A stretch of 5,614 nucleotides of DNA, taken from Chloroflexota bacterium (GTDB lineage Bacteria > Chloroflexota > Ktedonobacteria > Ktedonobacterales > JACDGC01). The position numbers and the translations under genes were made by a program. The DNA lies in NCBI GenBank assembly GCA_021812265.1, contig JAKAOI010000177.1, forward strand, positions 1 to 5,614, written 5' to 3'. Every line of letters starts with the position of its first letter. The stretch's first letter is position 1. Shown here one piece after another: positions 1 through 5,614 of the stretch. The notes beneath the pieces were generated by a model. That model saw only the letters and a program-made list of their open reading frames with translations. It did no database searches and was not told the origin of the DNA.

Positions 1-1
1 T

Positions 2-2188
2 GCGCTTGACGCCGCCACTGAAGACGCCACGCAAAAAGCCAACCTAACATCGCTGCGCGGCAAAGCTGCTGTGGCAAACGCCAAATTGGCTTATGAAAAA
101 TTTACTCAATTATTTGGCTCTGCCAGATTTCAGTCGCTTGCCGCCGCCGGAGCGCATACACAGCGGTGCCTGTGGGCCAGCACAAGCACAAAAAATCCGG
201 CGTACAGCGATGTGTTATACGCCGATAGCCTCATCGGTCCCGATACTGTAAATACTTTGCCGCCCGCCACGATCGACGCTTTTCGCGATCATGGCGTTGT
301 TGCCGCAACCCTCACAAAAGATCTCGACGCCGCCAAAGCAGAAATTCAGGCGCTGGAAGTGGCAGGAATTTCGATGGCTGAGGTTACACATAAGCTGCTG
401 GTGGACGGTGTTCGCCTGTTTGTAGAACCGTTTACCGAAATGATGCAACACTTGAAGGCAAAAATTCAGGCTATTCGCGCGGAATCGTCGCCGCAAGACG
501 CTATAACCGCCGGTTTAGGCAGTATTGCCGGCGCTACAGTGACGGCAATGGATGCGCTGGACGCTGCCGGAGCCGGGACAAAACTGTGGAATAAAGATTA
601 TACATTTTGGAAAACAGATCCTGAAATCGGTAAAAAAATCGTTAATAGGCTGGGATGGCTGAATGTCATTCATGATTTAAAGCCTCATTTGGCTGAACTG
701 GATACGTTTGCCCAAGAAATCCGCGCGGCTGGCTATACACATGTAACCCTGCTTGGTATGGGAGGCAGCAGCCTATGCCCCGAGGTCTTCCGGCAAACAT
801 TTGGTTTTCGCGCCGGTTATCCGCAGCTGCATGTGCTGGATTCTACAGACCCCGACGCCGTGCTTGGCGCCGAACGCGCAATTGATATCGGCAAAACGAT
901 ATTTATCGTTGCCTCTAAATCCGGCGGCACGCTTGAAACTATGTCGCATTTTCATTATTTCTATGAAAAGACGCAAGCAATGAAAGGAGCTGCCGCAGGA
1001 GAGAACTTTGTTACGGTGACTGATCCCGGCTCGCCGCTTAGTGAATTGGCGACGCGCATGAATTTCCGTAAAATCTTTTTAAATCCGGCAGATATCGGTG
1101 GCAGATATTCCGCGTTATCGTACTTCGGTTTGGTTCCTGCAGCGTTGGCGGGATTCGACACCGCGGCGTTGCTGCAATCTGCCGAGAAAATGGCGGCCGC
1201 CAGCGCTGCGGCTGTGCCGGCGCGCCAAAATCCCGGCCTGAAACTTGGGGCAATTATGAGCGCCGGATGGAAATGTGGCCGCGATAAAATGACTATTATC
1301 GCTTCACCGCCCGTTGCCAGTGTTGGTTTGTGGATTGAGCAGCTGATTGCCGAAAGCACGGGGAAAGAAGGCCGCGGTGTTTTACCAGTGGCGCAGGAGC
1401 CTTTGGGAGATCCGTCCGTTTACGGTTCTGACAGAGTTTTTGCGTATATTCGCTCTGAAACCGGCTTCGACGCGCATCAAGACAACGATGTGGCAGCGCT
1501 GGAGGCCGCCGGACATCCGGTTGTGCGCTTAGCGGCGCCGGTTACTGCCGATCTTGCCGGATTATTTTTGCAGTGGGAAATTGCAACTGCAATTACCGGG
1601 CATTTTCTGGGCATCAATCCATTTGATGAACCAAATGTGCAGGAAAGTAAGGACAATACAAGCCGCATTTTAGACGCTTATAAAACAACCGGCAGATTCC
1701 AGCTTCCGGCAGAATTGACGGCAATCGATGGCATAAAGCTATTCAGCGATGGCGCATTGAAAGAATATATTACGTCGCCGGCCACATTGGCGCAGCTGCG
1801 GGCGCAGTTGGTAAAAGCTGTGCAGCCCGGTGATTATATTGCAATTATGGCGTATATTCAGCCCAGCGAAATGCACGATAAACTGCTGGAAAAATTCCGT
1901 GTAGCGCTGCGCAGCGCTTCACACGCCGCCACAACAGTGGGGTATGGGCCGCGGTTCCTGCATTCAACCGGCCAGTTGCATAAAGGCGGAGCGAATAATG
2001 GCGTATTTGTGCAAATAATCTGTGCGGAACAGCAAGACGCTTCTATTCCCGGCCAAACATATACATTTGGAACCCTTATTCATGCGCAATCGCTGGGAGA
2101 TTACCAGTCGCTGCTGAATCATGGCCGCCGTGTAGTTCGGCTTGATTTGGGGGCTGCTTGCGCTGAAAATTTGGCTAAACTGAGTTAA
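2..2188 (+). CDS. tal-pgi: Bifunctional transaldolase/glucose-6-phosphate isomerase, 5'-truncated by the window
   Basis: This cytosolic enzyme joins transaldolase (sedoheptulose-7-P + glyceraldehyde-3-P to erythrose-4-P + fructose-6-P) to glucose-6-P isomerase. The frame is open from base 2, giving 728 visible codons ending in TAA. GTG at 71 is internal, because it sits inside the conserved transaldolase block GKAAVANAKLAY (59-94). The transaldolase part continues with LWASTSTKNPAYSD (170-211) and ends near 480; its Schiff-base lysine must lie upstream of the window. The isomerase part follows. It has a SIS-type sugar-phosphate site with GMGGSSLCPEV (755-787) and SKSGGTLET (914-940), then NPADIGGRYSALS (1082-1120), ESTGK with the probable catalytic Glu (1352-1366), INPFDEPNVQESK with the probable catalytic Lys (1613-1651), and HSTGQLHKGG (1961-1990). 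Fused proteins of this type are about 950 residues as I recall, so roughly 220 N-terminal residues are missing. No frameshift is seen. The fusion is certain; the catalytic-residue assignments follow PGI family patterns. Confidence 0.95.
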   Translation, partial: ALDAATEDATQKANLTSLRGKAAVANAKLAYEKFTQLFGSARFQSLAAAGAHTQRCLWASTSTKNPAYSDVLYADSLIGPDTVNTLPPATIDAFRDHGVVAATLTKDLDAAKAEIQALEVAGISMAEVTHKLLVDGVRLFVEPFTEMMQHLKAKIQAIRAESSPQDAITAGLGSIAGATVTAMDALDAAGAGTKLWNKDYTFWKTDPEIGKKIVNRLGWLNVIHDLKPHLAELDTFAQEIRAAGYTHVTLLGMGGSSLCPEVFRQTFGFRAGYPQLHVLDSTDPDAVLGAERAIDIGKTIFIVASKSGGTLETMSHFHYFYEKTQAMKGAAAGENFVTVTDPGSPLSELATRMNFRKIFLNPADIGGRYSALSYFGLVPAALAGFDTAALLQSAEKMAAASAAAVPARQNPGLKLGAIMSAGWKCGRDKMTIIASPPVASVGLWIEQLIAESTGKEGRGVLPVAQEPLGDPSVYGSDRVFAYIRSETGFDAHQDNDVAALEAAGHPVVRLAAPVTADLAGLFLQWEIATAITGHFLGINPFDEPNVQESKDNTSRILDAYKTTGRFQLPAELTAIDGIKLFSDGALKEYITSPATLAQLRAQLVKAVQPGDYIAIMAYIQPSEMHDKLLEKFRVALRSASHAATTVGYGPRFLHSTGQLHKGGANNGVFVQIICAEQQDASIPGQTYTFGTLIHAQSLGDYQSLLNHGRRVVRLDLGAACAENLAKLS

Positions 2189-2208
2189 GCGGAACGAGTA
2201 TGGTTATG

Positions 2209-2246
2209 GCGGCGCGAAGTTGTGAACTGCACATTTCACGCGCCGC
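2209..2246 (+). terminator. GC-rich inverted repeat after tal-pgi, possible terminator-like hairpin
   Basis: GCGGCGCG (2209-2216) pairs perfectly with CGCGCCGC (2239-2246), and a G-U pair (2208/2247) can extend it outward. Inside, TGAA (2222-2225) can pair with TTCA (2235-2238), which continues the stem after a 5-nt bulge. It starts 20 nt after the tal-pgi stop, a usual place for a terminator. No T-tract follows on either strand, so it is not a classical intrinsic terminator. It could instead stabilise the 3' end of the message or slow polymerase. The repeat is seen directly; its function is inferred. Confidence 0.35.
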
Positions 2247-2350
2247 TCAATCATCAGCCGCCAAAAGAGCTGAAATTGGAGGGAAGCGGAAAAATAGGAC
2301 TGTTTCCCTATACATAAAACATGTAATTGGAACGATTATCATCCTAAAGA

Positions 2351-2371
2351 GGTTTTTTACCGGGTAAAACC
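2351..2371 (+). repeat. Small imperfect hairpin in the zwf upstream region
   Basis: GGTTTTTTACC followed by GGGTAAAACC can fold in two ways. In one, GGTTTT pairs with AAAACC. In the other, an 8-bp stem with a two-T bulge closes on a CGG loop (TTTTAC with GTAAAA, plus the outer GG/CC). It shares its last three bases with the next hairpin, so the two may be mutually exclusive. No T-run follows it. Function unknown. Confidence 0.3.
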
Positions 2372-2408
2372 AACGCTAATCGCTGCATTAAAAATAGCGG
2401 GTGTTGGT
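2369..2408 (+). repeat. Bipartite inverted repeat in the zwf upstream region
   Basis: ACCAACGCTA (2369-2378) pairs with TAGCG (2395-2399) and TTGGT (2404-2408), leaving a 4-nt bulge GGTG at 2400-2403 and a 16-nt loop. That gives ten base pairs in two blocks. The loop region also offers TAAT/ATTA as a competing inner pairing. It could be an RNA element in a long leader, if transcription starts upstream, or a protein-binding dyad. It lies about 130 nt before the candidate -10 box, so it would be outside the message if that promoter is the one used. Confidence 0.3.
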
Positions 2409-2514
2409 ATACTGGGACATATGCGAATGTTTTTCAATAGTGTTAAGAATAATCTTTGCTTTGTAAACAAATGTTCTATGAGACAAAAGACAGGTAAATA
2501 ATGGAAAATTGTCC

Positions 2515-2543
2515 TATATATCTGGTATTTTTTTCGCTATGAT
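2515..2543 (+). promoter_or_regulatory. Candidate promoter for zwf-opcA-pgl
   Basis: TATGAT (2538-2543) matches five of six bases of the housekeeping -10 consensus. It would place the transcription start near 2550, giving a leader of roughly 57 nt before zwf. At the ideal 17-nt spacing the -35 position holds TATATA, which is a poor match, and there is no TG extension. If real, this promoter is weak or needs an activator; the palindrome at 2460-2471 is about 65 nt upstream of the -10 box. The call rests on a single box in AT-rich DNA, so confidence is low. Confidence 0.3.
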
Positions 2544-2594
2544 CATACAAAAAGAGTTGAGCCGGGAAAAGCCAGTTCCAAAGAGTGTGTTATC

Positions 2595-2600
2595 AAGGAG
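2595..2600 (+). promoter_or_regulatory. Ribosome binding site of zwf
   Basis: AAGGAG ends six bases before the ATG at 2607. This is a strong Shine-Dalgarno match at normal spacing and fixes the zwf start. Confidence 0.8.
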
Positions 2601-2606
2601 AACACT

Positions 2607-4178
2607 ATGATTTCATTAGATGATGACTTGCTTGCTTCAAATCCGTTACGAGAGAATACGGTGGAACATCGTATTGCGCTGCCAAGCATCATGGTTATTT
2701 TTGGAGCAACTGGTGATCTGACTCAGCGTAAACTGTTACCTGCGTTGTATAGTTTAGCTTCAGATCAGCCGCCGCTGCCGGCGTCTTTTACTGTGGTTGG
2801 TGTAGCGCGCCGCCCATGGTCTACTGAAGAGTTCAGACAGAAAATGGAAGACGGCGTAAAGAAATATGCGCGCGCCGCTTACGATGAAGAATTGTGGAAA
2901 ACATTTTCTGCCGGTATTTTCTATGAACAGGTAGAGTTTAACGATATAAACGCATACAGACATTTGGCCGAAACATTAACACAGCTGAATCAGGAACGCG
3001 GCGCGATGGGGAATCGTATTTTTTATTTGGCAACGCCGCCAAGTTATTATTCTGATATTGTTAGAAACCTTGGAGCCGCCGGATTAGCTTCTGATTCGCC
3101 GCAAAATGATGGCCAAGGCTGGAATCGTCTCATTGTTGAGAAACCATTTGGCTATGATAAAGCCACAGCAAAAGCGCTCAATGCAGAGTTAGGAGAAGTC
3201 TTCAATGAAGATCAGATTTATAGAATCGATCATTATTTGGGGAAAGAAACAGTACAGAACATATTAGTTTTGAGGTTTGGCAACTATATTTTTGAGCCGA
3301 TATGGAACCGGCAGTATATTGACCATGTGCAAATTACCGTCGCAGAAAATATTGGTGTCGAGGGCCGTGGTGGCTACTACGAAGATTCCGGAGCGTTGCG
3401 TGATATGATGCAGAATCATTTAATGCAGCTGCTTACACTTACCGCAATGGAGCCGCCAACAGGGTTCAGCGCAAATAGTGTGCGCGATGAAAAAGTGAAG
3501 GTGCTGCACGCCATTAAACCAATGGATACATCTACTTTGCTGAAAAACACCGTGCGCGCGCAATACGCCGCAGGTATCACCTCTACCGGCAAATATGTTC
3601 CGGGCTATCTTGAGGAAACGGGTGTCGCAAAGCAGTCGAAAACGGAAACATTTGTCAGCGCTAAAGTTGAAATTGATAATTGGCGCTGGGCGGAAGTGCC
3701 GTTTTATTTACGCACCGGCAAACGACTGCCGAAACGTGTTACCGAGATTGCCATTCAATTTAAAAGACCGCCATTTTCTCTGTTTAGGAAAAGTGGGGCG
3801 GAGGAACTGCAACCGAATATCCTATCTCTTCGTATTCAGCCGAATGAAGGTATATCACTGAAATTCGGCGCTAAATCTCCCGGGCAAGCCATGCGCATCC
3901 ATGCTGTTAATATGGATTTTCAATATGGCTCTTCTTTTGGGGCAGAGCCGCCTGAAGCGTATGAGAGACTGCTTCTCGACGCTATGCTTGGAGATTCAAC
4001 CTTGTTTACACGCCGTGACGAGACCGAGACTGCTTGGGAATTAGTAGACTCAATTAAAGCGGTATGGGAAAACTTTGATTCCGATACCCCTATGCAGTCC
4101 TATGAACCCGGCACGTGGGGTCCGCAGGCGGCAGATAAACTTATAGAAACCGACGGACGCTTTTGGAGGCGATTATAA
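2607..4178 (+). CDS. zwf: Glucose-6-phosphate 1-dehydrogenase
   Basis: This enzyme oxidises glucose-6-phosphate to 6-phosphoglucono-lactone, reducing NAD(P)+, as the first step of the oxidative pentose phosphate pathway in the cytosol. The 523-residue protein is normal length. The N-terminal Rossmann loop GATGDLTQRK begins at residue 33, EKPFG is at 178-182, and the substrate signature RIDHYLGKE is at 206-214, with Asp208/His209/Lys213 expected to hold the sugar phosphate. DMMQNH places the likely catalytic base at His271. The C-terminal beta+alpha domain is complete, including FYLRTGKRLPKR. All key residues are present. The start is set by AAGGAG six bases upstream. No other open frame competes. 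It is the first gene of a tight zwf-opcA-pgl operon and its TAA overlaps the opcA ATG. Oddly, it contains no cysteine at all, which matters because partner OpcA is linked to redox control elsewhere. An NPLR box near residue 12 resembles G6PDHs of OpcA-containing phyla. Confidence 0.98.
   Translation: MISLDDDLLASNPLRENTVEHRIALPSIMVIFGATGDLTQRKLLPALYSLASDQPPLPASFTVVGVARRPWSTEEFRQKMEDGVKKYARAAYDEELWKTFSAGIFYEQVEFNDINAYRHLAETLTQLNQERGAMGNRIFYLATPPSYYSDIVRNLGAAGLASDSPQNDGQGWNRLIVEKPFGYDKATAKALNAELGEVFNEDQIYRIDHYLGKETVQNILVLRFGNYIFEPIWNRQYIDHVQITVAENIGVEGRGGYYEDSGALRDMMQNHLMQLLTLTAMEPPTGFSANSVRDEKVKVLHAIKPMDTSTLLKNTVRAQYAAGITSTGKYVPGYLEETGVAKQSKTETFVSAKVEIDNWRWAEVPFYLRTGKRLPKRVTEIAIQFKRPPFSLFRKSGAEELQPNILSLRIQPNEGISLKFGAKSPGQAMRIHAVNMDFQYGSSFGAEPPEAYERLLLDAMLGDSTLFTRRDETETAWELVDSIKAVWENFDSDTPMQSYEPGTWGPQAADKLIETDGRFWRRL
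4165..4169 (+). promoter_or_regulatory. Ribosome binding site of opcA, inside the zwf 3' end
   Basis: GGAGG lies within the last codons of zwf, 8 nt before ATG 4178. It decides the opcA start. A frame extension to TTG 4163 would put the start codon in front of and overlapping this site, with nothing purine-rich upstream of it. Confidence 0.75.
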
Positions 4179-5434
4179 TGATTCAGGCGCCAACACGCCA
4201 AGAGGCGCAAAATATACCTCTCGATAAAATTGAAGAATCTCTAGATAAATTATGGGCAGAATCTAACGCAAAGTTAAATACAAATACTGGGTTTGCGCCC
4301 GCGCGAAACCGTGTTATGACCTTGGTTGTCTATTCCGGTAATCCAGCGGAAGCGGAAAACGCTGCGCATGTCATCAATAATTTGACTGGGCAGCATCCTT
4401 CCCGTTCCATTATCGTCACATTGCTCCCGAACGAAGGCGGGGAACCGGTCAGCGCTTCTGCCGTATTAAATGGCTATTCCGGTCATACCGGTTTAGCTCA
4501 TGTTCGTTCAGAGCAAATTTTACTTACCCTGCGCGGCTCAGCAACACAGTATGTTTCAAGTATTTTGTTGCCATTGCTGCTTCCCGAACTGCCAACTTTT
4601 GCTTGGTGGATTGGGCCGTTGCCGAAAAATGATATCGCTAAATCTCTGTCGGATATCAGCGATCGCGCAATTTTAGACAGCTCGGTGTTTGCTGATCCCG
4701 AATTTGATTTGGTTCGGTTAGCGGAAATGGTGCGCGAACAGCATGTGCAGCACAGCAACCGCACGGCGTTCAGCGACTTTAATTGGTTTCGCATTGCTTC
4801 ATGGCGCGAATTAACTGCGCAGTTCTTCGATTCCGCTAAATATCAGAACTATTTGCAGGGCATTGAACGTGTAGAAATTGAATACGCCATTGATGACTCG
4901 CATCCGCATAATTCTATTCAGGCGTATTTATACGCCGGCTGGCTGGCTTCTCGGCTGCATTGGCAGCAATATACCAGGACACGCTCTTCCCGCGGCTCTA
5001 CCAAAATTGGCTTAAAAAACATCGCCGGAGATCCGGTTACCGTAGAAATGATTCAGCATAAAATGGATGAAGTAGCTGATTGGTGGGCAGCTTCTAGCGC
5101 TGAATTGGCGCTTCAAGACGGCGAAGCTCAGCAAGTTACTGCTTCAAATAATCTGATTTCAGGCTCTTTAATTCGTGTTACAATCTCTTCCCGCTTTGAC
5201 GGCAAATTAACCGTTTTTGCCATTGAACGTAAAGAATATGGCCGCAGCGCTTTTGCCAGCATAAATACTGATGGCGCTATTGTCTCCGATAGATATGTCT
5301 CCTTAGACGCAACCGGCGAATCCGCGCTTTTGCATAAACAATTGGGTATATTTGCCCGGAATATGCTGTTCGATGAATCGCTGCTTTCTGCGCATTCTCT
5401 CATTTCTATCGATGGCGTACATTTCGGAAGGTAG
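4178..5434 (+). CDS. opcA: Glucose-6-phosphate dehydrogenase assembly protein OpcA
   Basis: OpcA is a non-enzymatic partner that promotes G6PDH assembly and activity, best known from cyanobacteria and present in actinobacteria. The 418-residue length fits the family. Recognisable blocks are NRVMTLVVYSG near the N-terminus, HPSRS at 73-77, LPLLLPELPTFAWW at 131-144, WRELTAQFFD from 209, and YLYAGWLASRLHW at 250-262. No signal peptide or membrane segment is evident, although 131-144 is hydrophobic. The start is ATG 4178, chosen over TTG 4163 because GGAGG sits 8 nt upstream. That ATG overlaps the zwf stop (TAATG), so translation is probably coupled and the two partners made in matched amounts. 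pgl follows after 8 nt. I find no cysteine in the protein, so a thioredoxin-disulfide switch as proposed for cyanobacterial OpcA is ruled out here. The family call is firm; the role in this organism is inferred from it and from the context. Confidence 0.93.
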   Translation: MIQAPTRQEAQNIPLDKIEESLDKLWAESNAKLNTNTGFAPARNRVMTLVVYSGNPAEAENAAHVINNLTGQHPSRSIIVTLLPNEGGEPVSASAVLNGYSGHTGLAHVRSEQILLTLRGSATQYVSSILLPLLLPELPTFAWWIGPLPKNDIAKSLSDISDRAILDSSVFADPEFDLVRLAEMVREQHVQHSNRTAFSDFNWFRIASWRELTAQFFDSAKYQNYLQGIERVEIEYAIDDSHPHNSIQAYLYAGWLASRLHWQQYTRTRSSRGSTKIGLKNIAGDPVTVEMIQHKMDEVADWWAASSAELALQDGEAQQVTASNNLISGSLIRVTISSRFDGKLTVFAIERKEYGRSAFASINTDGAIVSDRYVSLDATGESALLHKQLGIFARNMLFDESLLSAHSLISIDGVHFGR

Positions 5435-5442
5435 GTTTCGTT

Positions 5443-5614
5443 ATGTCTGATGAACACGGAATTGTTCGTGTCAGCGTAAATCATGATGCGCTCATTCAGG
5501 ATACGGCTCGGTTGTTTCAAGAAGTTGTTGCAGCGTCTGTCCGGGATCACTCCCGGGCAGATGTTGCGCTATCGGGCGGCTCTACTCCTCGCGCGCTCTA
5601 TGAGCTGCTGGAGA
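5443..5614 (+). CDS. pgl: 6-phosphogluconolactonase (DevB/Pgl type), 3'-truncated by the window
   Basis: This enzyme hydrolyses 6-phosphoglucono-1,5-lactone, the product of G6PDH, to 6-phosphogluconate. Only the first 57 codons are present and the frame is open to the window end. The diagnostic sequence is VALSGGSTPRALYELL at residues 41-56. SGGSTP is the phosphate-binding loop of the glucosamine-6-P isomerase/6-phosphogluconolactonase superfamily. The preceding residues form the usual short strand (IVRVSV) and a helix (ALIQDTARLFQEVVAASV). ATG 5443 is the start; it follows the opcA stop by 8 nt, with a weak TAGG-type ribosome site about 7 nt upstream. Translation may rely partly on coupling to opcA. 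A glucosamine-6-phosphate deaminase shares the loop, but the position directly after zwf and opcA makes lactonase much more likely. Confidence 0.92.
   Translation, partial: MSDEHGIVRVSVNHDALIQDTARLFQEVVAASVRDHSRADVALSGGSTPRALYELLE

Larger units (their letters stand above)
2189..2606 (+). other. 418-nt non-coding spacer between tal-pgi and zwf
   Basis: No convincing gene lies here on either strand. The stretch is clearly richer in A and T than the flanking genes. It contains a GC-rich inverted repeat just after the tal-pgi stop, a small hairpin at 2351-2371, a longer one at 2369-2408 and a TTTGT-AA-ACAAA palindrome at 2460-2471. It also has a TATGAT box at 2538-2543 and the zwf ribosome binding site. 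It probably carries the 3' end of the tal-pgi message and the promoter and leader of the zwf operon. Two tiny reading frames, 2421-2501 (26 aa) and 2501-2542 (13 aa), are not supported as genes. Confidence 0.7.

Noticed and set aside
961..1359. 132-aa minus-strand frame inside tal-pgi
   Set aside because: It lies wholly opposite the conserved isomerase domain and matches nothing I recognise. It is best explained as a by-product of plus-strand codon usage.
2351..2371. Intrinsic terminator at the GGTTTTTTACC hairpin
   Set aside because: The T-run is in the left arm of the stem rather than after it, and no T-tract follows on either strand at the right distance.
2421..2501. 26-aa reading frame in the spacer, followed by a 13-aa frame overlapping it at TAATG (2501-2542), as possible leader peptides
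   Set aside because: Neither has a convincing ribosome site or a recognisable composition such as runs of one amino acid. The second would start upstream of the candidate promoter. Short frames like these are expected by chance in 418 nt.
2509..2514. TTGTCC as the -35 box of the zwf promoter
   Set aside because: It is 23 nt from the TATGAT box, too far for a normal sigma-70 type promoter.
3595..3861. 88-aa plus-strand frame within zwf
   Set aside because: It is an out-of-frame shadow of the G6PDH C-terminal domain, which is intact in its own frame through this stretch.
5128..5550. 140-aa frame on the minus strand covering the opcA 3' end and the pgl start
   Set aside because: It is antisense to two genes with clear family motifs, has no recognisable domain, and its composition looks like a shadow of the coding strand.

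Overview
The window holds four same-strand genes of glucose-6-phosphate metabolism. In order they are a bifunctional transaldolase/glucose-6-phosphate isomerase (5' end cut off by the window), glucose-6-phosphate dehydrogenase (zwf), the G6PDH assembly protein OpcA, and the first 57 codons of 6-phosphogluconolactonase (pgl, 3' end cut off). It is a bacterial chromosomal housekeeping region. I see no mobile element, CRISPR array, rRNA or tRNA.

Organism: the zwf-opcA pairing is typical of cyanobacteria, actinobacteria and Chloroflexota. The fused Tal-PGI enzyme is a less common arrangement, seen in scattered phyla. The G6PDH N-terminus, with an NPLR box before a GATGDL nucleotide-binding loop, and moderate base composition by eye suggest a Chloroflexota-like bacterium. 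This is an inference from memory of family sequences. A cyanobacterial, acidobacterial or other origin cannot be excluded without a tree.

Layout: 2-2188 is the Tal-PGI gene. 2189-2606 is a 418-nt non-coding, AT-rich spacer with several inverted repeats and a possible promoter. 2607-4178 is zwf, 4178-5434 is opcA (overlapping zwf by one base at TAATG), and 5443-5614 is pgl, 8 nt after the opcA stop. zwf-opcA-pgl is clearly one operon. Tal-PGI is either a separate unit or joined by readthrough of the spacer.

Together the genes form a pentose-phosphate module. PGI interconverts fructose-6-P and glucose-6-P, G6PDH (with OpcA) oxidises glucose-6-P to the lactone with NADP reduction, and Pgl hydrolyses the lactone. 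Transaldolase returns sedoheptulose-7-P and glyceraldehyde-3-P carbon to fructose-6-P, which PGI can feed back into the cycle. The most notable observation is that neither the G6PDH nor the OpcA encoded here contains any cysteine, so the thiol-redox control described for the cyanobacterial pair cannot operate in the same way. I found no evidence for a new biological system; the structured spacer before zwf is the only unexplained DNA.
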